This document shows positions 1 to 5,986 of a stretch of DNA of 6,278 nt, piece after piece. The first letter of the stretch is position 1. Each line of letters opens with the position of its first letter. The DNA lies in the NCBI GenBank assembly GCA_937954195.1, contig CALFYR010000012.1:1-6278 (forward strand), written 5' to 3'. Source of the stretch: an uncultured Dehalococcoidia bacterium. GTDB taxonomy: Bacteria > Chloroflexota > Dehalococcoidia > Tepidiformales > Tepidiformaceae. Made by a program: the position numbers and the translations under genes. The notes under the pieces are model-generated. The model did no database searches, was not told where the DNA came from, and was given only the letters and a program-made list of their open reading frames with translations.

Positions 1-1
1 T

Positions 2-328
2 CGGATTACCGACGCCAAGGTCGCGGTCCAAGCGGCCGCGCGGGAGGCGAGCCGGACCTTGGCGGTTGCTCCGTCAGAGGAGCAAGGGACCACCAACGCG
101 CTGGATGCCGGCCTCGCTGCCGCATCGGGCTACGGGCTGGCTGAAGAGCGGCTGACTATCGATGTCGACGCCAAGGGCTTTGTCCGGGGCGGTGAAGTCA
201 CGGCGGATGTCAGCTACACGGTCCCGCTTTCGGACCTGCCGCTCCTCAGCTTCTTCGAAGTCGAGGTCAGTTCCAGCCACACGGAGCAAGTGGAGCAGTA
301 CCGCAGCCGGGAGGCGGTAGCGCGATGA
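2..328 (+). CDS. TadE-like pilus assembly protein, 5'-partial
   Basis: The frame is open from base 2, so the true start lies upstream; the TTG at 59 is internal. The visible 108 residues begin with the Ala-rich amphipathic helix AKVAVQAAAREASRTL, which in TadE/TadF-like minor pseudopilins follows the N-terminal membrane helix (here outside the window). After it come a variable region rich in Gly and Glu and a beta-strand segment (VTADVSYTVPLSDLPLLSFF). The pattern of a hydrophobic PL.DLP.L..F stretch followed by a short polar tail ending in Arg is common in TadE-like proteins of high-GC bacteria. Family knowledge places these in Tad/Flp pilus assembly at the cytoplasmic membrane. The stop overlaps the start of the TadG-like gene (ATGA, 325-328), which implies translational coupling. 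The family call rests on pattern recognition; the missing N-terminus prevents a firm TadE versus TadF choice. Confidence 0.72.
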   Translation, partial: RITDAKVAVQAAAREASRTLAVAPSEEQGTTNALDAGLAAASGYGLAEERLTIDVDAKGFVRGGEVTADVSYTVPLSDLPLLSFFEVEVSSSHTEQVEQYRSREAVAR

Positions 329-747
329 ACGCTCTGCGTCGCGAGGAGGGCCAAGCTCTGGTGATGGTGGCGGTGATGATGGTCGGCCTGGTGAGCGTCG
401 TCGGGCTCGTCTCCGATGGCGGCCTCGTCTTCGCGCAACGTCGCGATCTCCAGAACGCGGCCGATGCCGCCGCGGCGGCGGCCGCCATGCGAATAGATGA
501 GGACGTATACCGGGCGACCGGCGACGTCGTGCTCGACGAACGCTGGGCTCGCGAGACGGCAGTGCGCTACCTCGACGCGGAAGACGGCGTGAGCTACGAG
601 ATCTCGACGTCGCCGGAGTCCGTCGAGGTCAGCGTCAGCCGGCAGGCGTCAACCAGCTTCCTGGGCCTGATTGGCATCGACGATGTGGACGTGAACGCCC
701 GCGCATCAGCGGAGCCGCGCTACGGCGTGGACGCGACGGGGCCGTAG
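325..747 (+). CDS. Short TadG-like pilus assembly protein (N-terminal domain)
   Basis: The 140-residue product starts with a short basic segment (MNALRREEGQ), then a hydrophobic helix at about residues 11-29, then DGGLVFAQRRDLQNAADAAA at 31-50. This EEGQ-helix-D.G.....RR.LQNAADAAA arrangement is diagnostic of the TadG-like Flp pilus N-terminal domain. Residues 60-140 form a mixed region with beta-like strands (VSYEISTSPESVEVSVSRQ) and a hydrophobic FLGLIGI patch. TadG proteins often carry a long C-terminal extension such as a von Willebrand A domain; here there is none, so this is the minimal form. The product should sit in the membrane with its bulk outside. The ATG lies within the stop of the TadE-like gene, with a GGGAGG at 309-314, ten bases upstream. 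The long GCC/GCG tract at about 466-486 encodes the poly-Ala part of the motif. Confidence 0.82.
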   Translation: MNALRREEGQALVMVAVMMVGLVSVVGLVSDGGLVFAQRRDLQNAADAAAAAAAMRIDEDVYRATGDVVLDERWARETAVRYLDAEDGVSYEISTSPESVEVSVSRQASTSFLGLIGIDDVDVNARASAEPRYGVDATGP

Positions 748-753
748 GGAGGT
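747..753 (+). promoter_or_regulatory. Ribosome binding site for the lipoprotein gene
   Basis: GGGAGGT lies four bases before the ATG at 758 and shares its first base with the stop of the TadG-like gene. A GTG at 752 is in the same frame but sits inside this site, so the ATG at 758 is the better start. Confidence 0.7.
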
Positions 754-757
754 GGGG

Positions 758-1300
758 ATGAGGCAGCACGCTCGAACTCGACTCGCGATTCTGATGATTA
801 GCCTCTCAGCAATGCTGCCTCTCGGTGCGTGCGGTGGGGATGACGACGCGTCCGACACGCCCACGCCGGATGCCTCTCTCTCAGCCACGGCGACGGGTAC
901 CGCCCCTCCGACGGCAACAGTGAGCATCGAGGACGAAGTGATCGAGTCGTACCTCGCGTATTGGGATCGATATGCCGCGGCCGTCCTGGATCTGAATGCC
1001 GATCTGGTCGCCGATCTCGCTGGCCCGGAGGAGCTGGCTCGTGTTCAGGGTGAGGTGGAGATGCTTCGCGCGCAGGGCGTCGCGCTCCGTGTCGTAATCG
1101 AGCACAACCCGATCGTTGTCGAATCGTCCGAGACGACGGCCGTGGTCTACGACGAAATGACAAACAACAGCTTCTACGTCGATCCGGTGACCAAGGAGCC
1201 GCCCGAGGCCGAAGGTACGGGCGAACTGCTCAAGGACACATTCTTCCTGGAAAAGGTCGATGGACAATGGACAGTCACTCGAAGCGTTCGCCAGCAGTGA
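758..1300 (+). CDS. Lipoprotein of unknown function
   Basis: The 180-residue product has a basic N-terminus, a hydrophobic segment at 8-22 and a lipobox LGAC with Cys25, so it should be cleaved by signal peptidase II and lipid-anchored outside the membrane. Residues 26-55 are a low-complexity Asp/Thr/Pro/Ala linker. The folded part (56-180) starts with a helix containing SYLAYWDRYAAAV, has a second helix (EELARVQGEVEMLRAQG), and continues with strands VALRVVIEHNPIVVES, TTAVVYDEMT and a final FFLEKVDGQWTVTRS. That layout resembles the NTF2-like or IMS/ARC6-like folds in many exported proteins, ending with the frequent 'L.K.DGQW.V' strand. I cannot name a family. Its place between tadG-like and PKD genes suggests an envelope role linked to the pilus. 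Only its location is well supported, not its activity. Confidence 0.8.
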   Translation: MRQHARTRLAILMISLSAMLPLGACGGDDDASDTPTPDASLSATATGTAPPTATVSIEDEVIESYLAYWDRYAAAVLDLNADLVADLAGPEELARVQGEVEMLRAQGVALRVVIEHNPIVVESSETTAVVYDEMTNNSFYVDPVTKEPPEAEGTGELLKDTFFLEKVDGQWTVTRSVRQQ

Positions 1301-2196
1301 GGCCCGGTGTGTTGATATGGCTGGCTTCGGCCGTCCTCATCGCGCTGCCGGTGACAGCGACCGTGCATGCCCAATCGCCGGGTCCGTCTCCGGGACAACC
1401 CGCTACTCCGCGCCCAACCACACCGGCCGGAACGGTCAGCGTCGATTCTGGCCCCAACGGAGTAACCATCAGGATCAGCATCACGGACGCCACTCCGGGA
1501 AGTAACGCACCGTCGGGAGGGAGCAGCACGTCTGTCAGCACGGGCTCCCAGCCTTCCTGCGAGGCAGATGCCATGAACATCGGCCTGTCGCTTTCCGCGT
1601 GGTTCCAGCGTGAGGCGCCACTTCATCCGGGAGAAAGCCCCTGGACTGTGGTCTGTGACGATGGCTTCTTCGCCGTTGTCTGGATTCCGCGGAGCGCCGC
1701 CGCGAGCGGCAACGTCACCGTGGTAGTTGGCAGCGGCGCGGTTGACCCCCGGGTCGTCGCGATGGAGCTGCTCAATCAGCTTCCAATCCCGGAACTCTCC
1801 ATCCGTGCGAATCCATCGACCGGGCTTGTCGCGCTTGAGTCGTGGTTCTGGGTGGACGGCTATAGCGGCGATCCGATCAGTTCATCCGACACCCTCGCCA
1901 GCATCACCGTCGAGGTCCAGGTGCAGCCGGTCACCTATCGCTGGAGCTTCGGGGATGGCAGGGCAATCGAGACGAACTCCCTTGGCCGTCCGTTCCCGGA
2001 AGAGAGCGACGTGCAGCACATCTACGAGCAGTCCTCCCTGGCGAACGGCGGGGCCTACAACATCACCATCGAAGTCAGCTTCGACGCCGAATACCGGGTG
2101 AACGGTGGCGCGTGGGAATCGCTGGCGCCGATCGCCCGCACGTTCACGACCGACTACCCGGTCCAGCAACTCCAGTCGATCCTGACGAGCCGCTGA
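1267..2196 (+). CDS. Secreted PKD-domain protein
   Basis: The 309-residue product has a signal peptide: a basic n-region, a hydrophobic core GVLIWLASAVLIALPVTA, and likely cleavage after VHA at residue 35. A Pro/Ser/Thr-rich linker follows (36-95). Residues 96-200 contain two cysteines (98 and 130) that could form a disulfide, and a segment with NPSTGLVALESWFWV. Similar GLV.L..WFW stretches precede PKD domains in exported proteins of high-GC bacteria. The PKD-like domain covers about 205-297, with the hallmark YRWSFGDG at 224-231 and an H-x-Y (HIY, 251-253). No transmembrane or sorting signal follows, so it is probably released or held by partners. It overlaps the lipoprotein gene by 34 bases if the ATG at 1267 is used. 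An in-frame GTG at 1297 would give a four-base GTGA overlap and still keep the whole signal peptide, so the start is open. PKD domains usually mediate protein or carbohydrate contacts; the ligand is unknown. Confidence 0.82.
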   Translation: MDSHSKRSPAVRPGVLIWLASAVLIALPVTATVHAQSPGPSPGQPATPRPTTPAGTVSVDSGPNGVTIRISITDATPGSNAPSGGSSTSVSTGSQPSCEADAMNIGLSLSAWFQREAPLHPGESPWTVVCDDGFFAVVWIPRSAAASGNVTVVVGSGAVDPRVVAMELLNQLPIPELSIRANPSTGLVALESWFWVDGYSGDPISSSDTLASITVEVQVQPVTYRWSFGDGRAIETNSLGRPFPEESDVQHIYEQSSLANGGAYNITIEVSFDAEYRVNGGAWESLAPIARTFTTDYPVQQLQSILTSR

Positions 2197-2197
2197 G

Positions 2198-2202
2198 AGG
2201 AG
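2198..2202 (+). promoter_or_regulatory. Ribosome binding site that sets the regulator start
   Basis: AGGAG sits five bases before the ATG at 2208, just after the PKD gene stop. It favours this start over the in-frame ATG at 2112, which lies deep inside the PKD gene and would add 32 polar residues with no signal character in front of the first membrane helix. Confidence 0.8.
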
Positions 2203-2207
2203 CACGT

Positions 2208-5200
2208 ATGACAGCAGCATCGCCGATCCAAGCACGAAGCACGCGCCTCGGACTGGTCGCATTGGTAGCGCTTCTCGCCCTGGTGGGGACGTTGCTGTGG
2301 CGGTTCGTCGGTCCACCGGCGATGTTGCTGTCCGTTCCCGACTGGGATCATGTGCGGGACGTTCTCGGCGGCGCGCAGCTGCGGGACGATGACGTGGTCG
2401 CGGTGGCCGGGAGCCTCGCGTGGCTTGCGCTCGGCTACCTTGCCGTGTCGGTGGTGCTGCGCGTGGTACTCGGCACCGCTTCATCGGTTACCGGTGGTGC
2501 CGCCTGGGCGCGCACTGGGCTCCGCATCACAGAGCCGCTCACCCTCCCGCTCGTTCGCCACATGGTCGATGGTGCGCTCGCGGGGACGATCGTCCTCACA
2601 GCATCGTTCCAGCCAGGCCTCGCGGCGGCCAGTTCCGGTGAGGCAGCGACCGTCTCCGTGGTCGCGCCAGCACACTCGCGGGAGATCATCGATTCCGTCG
2701 TGCCCGCGCCGGACTCTGCGCCGGAACAGGCCACTCTCGTCGCGACTTCGTACACGGTCGTGTCTGGCGACAGCCTCTGGGCCATCGCCGAGCGGCTACT
2801 CGGGGACGGATTCCGTTGGACCGAACTCTGGAACTTGAACCAGCACCGCCAGATGGCGGATGGTCGGACGTTCACCAACCCGAATCTGATCTACGCCGGC
2901 TGGACGCTCGACCTCCCTCAGGACGAGACCGCCATCCCGCTGCCGACGCCAGACGAGTTGAGTGAGACGGACGACGAGGACGGGGTAGAGCCGACGCCAG
3001 TCGTACCCACGCCGACCATTGAGGTGGCAACCCCGCAGCCTACGCCGAGCACGGCGCCGGCCGGCATCACCGAAGAGCCTCCGCCCGATGGCCAGAGCCA
3101 GCAGCCGAAATCACGGCCACCGCTGCCGACCCTGCCTGTCGAGTTTGTCGGCGGTGCCGCAGCCACTCTCGCGGCAGCGGGAATCTTCGTCTTCGTCTTC
3201 AGGAACCGTTACCGGGGCGGTGGTGCTCACCGCGACGAACGCCGGGAACGGCGACCGTCCGGAGTAGGCGACGCTGGCCGAGTGCTGGCGATGTCACGAG
3301 TGCTGCATCAGGCGCTTGCGGATTCGGACTTTGCGGACACAAGGATCGTTCTTGTCCGCGAGACCGACCGCTTCCTCGAGTTCACGCTCGACTGCCCGCC
3401 TGGCGACGCAAACGCGCTCGTCGCAGCGCGACACACTTTGTCGCGGGAGATCGGCTGCTCTGTGGACGGCAGGGACGTGGCGCCGACCCAGGTTCGCCTC
3501 AAGCTGTCGCGGTTCAACCGGCTGGCTTCCGAGCTCTTCCTCGAACCAGAGGGCGGTTCGCTGCTGATCGCACCCATCGGAGCCACGGACGACGGCATCT
3601 ACTACCTGAACCTCCTGGCCTGCGGAAGCGCGCTGATCACCGGCGGCCGGCTCGAAAGCCGCGACCTGGTCTGCAGTTGGCTCGCGACGTTCGCATCGCT
3701 CTACGGCCCCGGCGAAATAGGCGCAGTCGCGGAAGAAGCATCCGTCGCACACATCGGTGATGCCTTGAGCACCCTTGTCGGCGCCGAGGGACACGAACCG
3801 TCGGTATCGTTCACGGACCTCGCCCGGCAGTTAGAGTCCCTGTTGGCCGAAGACAGACAGGGCTTCCTCGGTATACTGGTCGCTCTCGCCGGCCCGCTTC
3901 CGGAACCGCGCGATGCCACGGCCGAGCTTGAGATGGTGCTCCGTTCGGGCAGAGTGCATGGCTTGGTCACACTGGCCACGACCGAGGTGCCGGTAGACGT
4001 CGAGACATGCCGGTTGTGGGGAGCACAGATCTCCTTCGACGACCAGCCCGGCCGCGAAGCTCGCGGCCTCACCCTCAGTCTTCCTCGCCATCCGCAACTC
4101 GAACTGGAGCCGGTCACCATTCGACGACAGACAGCTTCTCGCCCACCGATGAGGCACCCAGAGCCTGACCCAGTTCCGGCGCGGGCTGAGAATGGACATT
4201 CGAATGGCAACGGGCATCAGCACGGGCCGCCGTTCGAATTGCCCGAGCTTCCACCGCTCCGCTCGATACCTACCTCGGACCAGGTAGTGGACGAACCGGA
4301 AGCGGAGCTGCCGTCCGACGATGACGAAGAATCACGAGAGCCCGCCCCGCCCGCGAACCCGTCAGCGCTGAGCCGCCAATCTGCACTGCCCATGACGGGT
4401 GTGGGCGAAGACGCGGTCACAGCGAGCAACGGGCCGCTGTTCAAGGTTCGCTGCTTCGGCTCCTTTCGGGTCGAGGCGGCCGAAGGCGAGGTGAGCGGGT
4501 GGACGATTCAGAAGGCGCGCGAGTTGCTCGCGTTCTTGCTCGCTCACGGCGGAGCACCCGTCCTTCGAGAAACGGTCGCTGAAGCTCTCTGGCCGGAGGG
4601 CGACCCCGACCAGGTGAGCCACCAGCTCTCGAACGCGGCCTACTACCTTCGCCGCACTCTCGCCAGTGGAGCCGCGGAGGTGGACAATCGAGTCCTTGTC
4701 ACCGCGAACCAGCGATACCACCTGAAGTCCGGGCTGTTCCGCGTCGACATCGATGCCTTCGATGCGCACGTCGCCCGTGCGGAGAAGCTCCAGGGCTACG
4801 AAGCCCTCGTGGAGTACGAGCGCGCCCTCGCCATCTACGCCGGCGACTTCATGGGAGATGAAGCCTTCGAGTGGGCGGAGGTCTACCGGCGCGACTACCA
4901 GAAGCGGTTCGTCACCGCCGCGCACCGCGCCGCCCGCCTGGCGTTCGACAGCCGCGACTCGAAGCTCGCCATCTGCTTCTACGATGCGATCCTCGCCCGC
5001 GACCCCATCGACGAGGAAGCCGTCCGCGGCATCATGCGTTGCCACGCCGCCCTCGGCGACACCAACGCGGTCCGCCGGGCATACAAGACGCTGGCTAATG
5101 CACTACGGCGAGAGCTTGAGGACGACGGCGCGGAACCGCTTCCCGAGACCATTGGGTTGCTAGATAAGCTCATCGAGTCGAGAGCTGAGAGTGGAGATGG

Positions 5201-5231
5201 GCACCGCCGCCCTTCTAAGGCTCGTGGCTAG
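2208..5231 (+). CDS. Membrane LysM / degenerate FtsK-like / BTAD transcriptional regulator
   Basis: This 1007-residue product has, in order: membrane segments at about 13-33, 64-88 and 119-137; a LysM domain at 181-237 (YTVVSGDSLWAIAERLL ... NPNLIYAGW.L.LP); a Pro/Thr/Glu linker to 308; a fourth membrane segment at 311-331 followed by a strongly basic stop-transfer (RNRYR...RDERRERR); a cytosolic region at about 350-640 that resembles FtsK/SpoIIIE-type ATPases without Walker residues; a His/Asn/Gly and acidic linker (641-740); an OmpR/PhoB-like winged helix at 745-842 (FKVRCFGSFRVE, ELLAFLLAHGG, LSNAAYYLRRTL); and a BTAD helical repeat domain at 845-990. The charge pattern puts LysM outside and the DNA-binding end inside. 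LysM binds peptidoglycan-type glycans, and BTAD modules occur in SARP-like activators, so I infer an envelope-sensing transcription factor, likely for the adjoining pilus operon. There is no receiver domain and no phosphoacceptor aspartate context. Confidence 0.88.
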   Translation: MTAASPIQARSTRLGLVALVALLALVGTLLWRFVGPPAMLLSVPDWDHVRDVLGGAQLRDDDVVAVAGSLAWLALGYLAVSVVLRVVLGTASSVTGGAAWARTGLRITEPLTLPLVRHMVDGALAGTIVLTASFQPGLAAASSGEAATVSVVAPAHSREIIDSVVPAPDSAPEQATLVATSYTVVSGDSLWAIAERLLGDGFRWTELWNLNQHRQMADGRTFTNPNLIYAGWTLDLPQDETAIPLPTPDELSETDDEDGVEPTPVVPTPTIEVATPQPTPSTAPAGITEEPPPDGQSQQPKSRPPLPTLPVEFVGGAAATLAAAGIFVFVFRNRYRGGGAHRDERRERRPSGVGDAGRVLAMSRVLHQALADSDFADTRIVLVRETDRFLEFTLDCPPGDANALVAARHTLSREIGCSVDGRDVAPTQVRLKLSRFNRLASELFLEPEGGSLLIAPIGATDDGIYYLNLLACGSALITGGRLESRDLVCSWLATFASLYGPGEIGAVAEEASVAHIGDALSTLVGAEGHEPSVSFTDLARQLESLLAEDRQGFLGILVALAGPLPEPRDATAELEMVLRSGRVHGLVTLATTEVPVDVETCRLWGAQISFDDQPGREARGLTLSLPRHPQLELEPVTIRRQTASRPPMRHPEPDPVPARAENGHSNGNGHQHGPPFELPELPPLRSIPTSDQVVDEPEAELPSDDDEESREPAPPANPSALSRQSALPMTGVGEDAVTASNGPLFKVRCFGSFRVEAAEGEVSGWTIQKARELLAFLLAHGGAPVLRETVAEALWPEGDPDQVSHQLSNAAYYLRRTLASGAAEVDNRVLVTANQRYHLKSGLFRVDIDAFDAHVARAEKLQGYEALVEYERALAIYAGDFMGDEAFEWAEVYRRDYQKRFVTAAHRAARLAFDSRDSKLAICFYDAILARDPIDEEAVRGIMRCHAALGDTNAVRRAYKTLANALRRELEDDGAEPLPETIGLLDKLIESRAESGDGHRRPSKARG

Positions 5232-5604
5232 TCGCGACGCAGTCGTCCAGTTTCCGATGCAGTAACGAGACCAACGACAGGTAGTCCGCGGCATCGTCCT
5301 CGCCTTCCCATAGGATTTTCGGCTCGTGCGCGAGTGGGTTGCGAACGGCGGAAAAGCACCCCTTCAGCAGCGCAGCGAAGCCCTTGTGCTGTGACTGTTC
5401 CGTCTCGGTGCGAAGTGAGTTGAACGCGAGCAATGGCCGGTCGACGGCGAAGACCTTGTCAACCAGCGCCGCGCCATCGAGTGAGACCCCGGTGAGTTCC
5501 CGAATGCGTTGAGCCAGCCCCTTGGTGGCCTCGAATACTGCATGGAAGTAGTTGTCCTGCATTAACTCCGCCCGACAGTAACTGGCCATCGCCCGTGTTA
5601 GCAA
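5215..5604 (-). CDS. TIGR02391/Ymh-family protein, N-terminally truncated (HEPN-like)
   Basis: The 129-residue frame opens at a TTG (5604); an ATG at 5589 gives 124 residues. The sequence matches the C-terminal core of the TIGR02391 (Hypoth_Ymh) family as I know it: YCRAELMQDNYFHAVFEATK, then RIRELTGV, DGAALVDKVF, PLLAFNSLRTETE, GFAALLKGCFSAVRNPLAHEP and a closing LLHRKLDDCV. Members I recall carry a longer N-terminal part, which is missing; an in-frame stop at 5613-5611 blocks extension. RNPLAH (88-93) fits the R-x4-H motif of HEPN nucleases and related folds, so RNA binding or cleavage is conceivable but unproven. The family is often seen near restriction-modification genes. The gene converges on the regulator gene and shares 17 bases with its end. 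No ribosome site or promoter is evident, so it may be a pseudogene despite an intact C-terminal reading frame. Confidence 0.7.
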   Translation of the reverse strand: MLTRAMASYCRAELMQDNYFHAVFEATKGLAQRIRELTGVSLDGAALVDKVFAVDRPLLAFNSLRTETEQSQHKGFAALLKGCFSAVRNPLAHEPKILWEGEDDAADYLSLVSLLHRKLDDCVATSHEP

Positions 5605-5606
5605 GG
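5578..5606. other. Rearrangement junction between two truncated genes
   Basis: Recognisable Ymh similarity on the - strand ends around 5580-5585 (SYCRAEL) and recognisable DNA methylase similarity on the + strand begins at about 5582-5600 (LAIARVSK). Both genes lack their N-terminal portions at the same point and face away from each other, with no intergenic space. This is what an inversion or deletion endpoint, or a misjoined assembly, would leave. Confidence 0.55.
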
Positions 5607-5986
5607 TCGTTCAGGTGACGTTCGTAACTGCCGCACAGGTCTTCTCGGATGCCACGGTGGTCTTCCCCTACGACGACGACTTCCATTTCGGTGTGCTCAC
5701 GAGCGCATTTCACTGGTGGTGGGCCGTTACACGCGCGTCGACCTTGGAGACACGCATTCGCTACACCCCCACCGACTGCTTTGAAACCTTTCCTCAGCCC
5801 CATTTTTCCGTCGCGGTCGAAGCCGCGGGCAAAGCGCTGGACGACCACCGACGGCCCCTGATGATCGCCAACAACGAGGGGCTGACCAAGACGTACAACC
5901 GCGTCCACAACCCAGCCGACACGTCGCCCGGCATCGTCCGAATGGAGCTTGTTTGCCGATCCGCTGAACGCGCCACAGTCCCGTGA
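5582..5986 (+). pseudogene. C-terminal fragment of an Eco57I/MmeI-like adenine DNA methyltransferase (DrmMI-like)
   Basis: Past the stop at 5579-5581 the frame reads LAIARVSK, then VTFVTAAQVFSDATVVF, YDDDFHFGVLTSAFHWWW, AVTRASTLETRIRYTPTDCF and ETFPQP, followed by a helix (AGKALDDHRRPLMI) and NNEGLTKTYNRVHNPAD. This is the pattern of the target-recognition and C-terminal regions of large Eco57I/MmeI-type adenine methylases, including the DISARM methylase DrmMI. The catalytic N-terminal part with the SAM-binding site and the NPPY motif is absent, so the fragment cannot methylate DNA. Family similarity stops at about GIVR (5930-5941), where intact proteins continue with a helix beginning RELH; here the frame runs 14 unrelated residues to a stop at 5986. 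A GTG at 5615 could start a 123-residue peptide, but nothing supports its translation. The DISARM assignment comes mostly from the DrmB-like neighbour. Confidence 0.72.
5929..5950. other. Second junction: methylase fragment to DrmB-like fragment
   Basis: Methylase similarity in the frame beginning at 5582 fades after GIVR (ends 5941). DrmB-like similarity in the next frame starts at about 5937-5946 (SEWSLFADP). The join therefore deletes the methylase C-terminus and the N-terminal bulk of the DUF1998 protein, and shifts the frame. Confidence 0.5.

Noticed and set aside
214..438. - strand frame with a His-rich run
   Set aside because: The His run is the complement of GTG/ATG codons in the TadG membrane helix; the + strand coding is well supported.
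466..486. GCC/GCG repeat tract that could form a hairpin
   Set aside because: It encodes the poly-Ala stretch conserved in TadG-like proteins and needs no regulatory explanation.
2112..2207. Upstream in-frame ATG extending the regulator by 32 residues
   Set aside because: It lies inside the PKD gene, has no ribosome site, and the added residues are polar; AGGAG before 2208 supports the shorter form.
4362..5045. 227-codon open frame on the - strand opposite the winged-helix/BTAD region
   Set aside because: It lies opposite clear domain sequence on the + strand; such long antisense frames arise from GC-rich codon bias. The translation shows no recognisable domain.
5205..5245. Possible transcription terminator between the convergent genes
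   Set aside because: Only short palindromes such as TCGCGA are present; there is no stable stem followed by a T-run.
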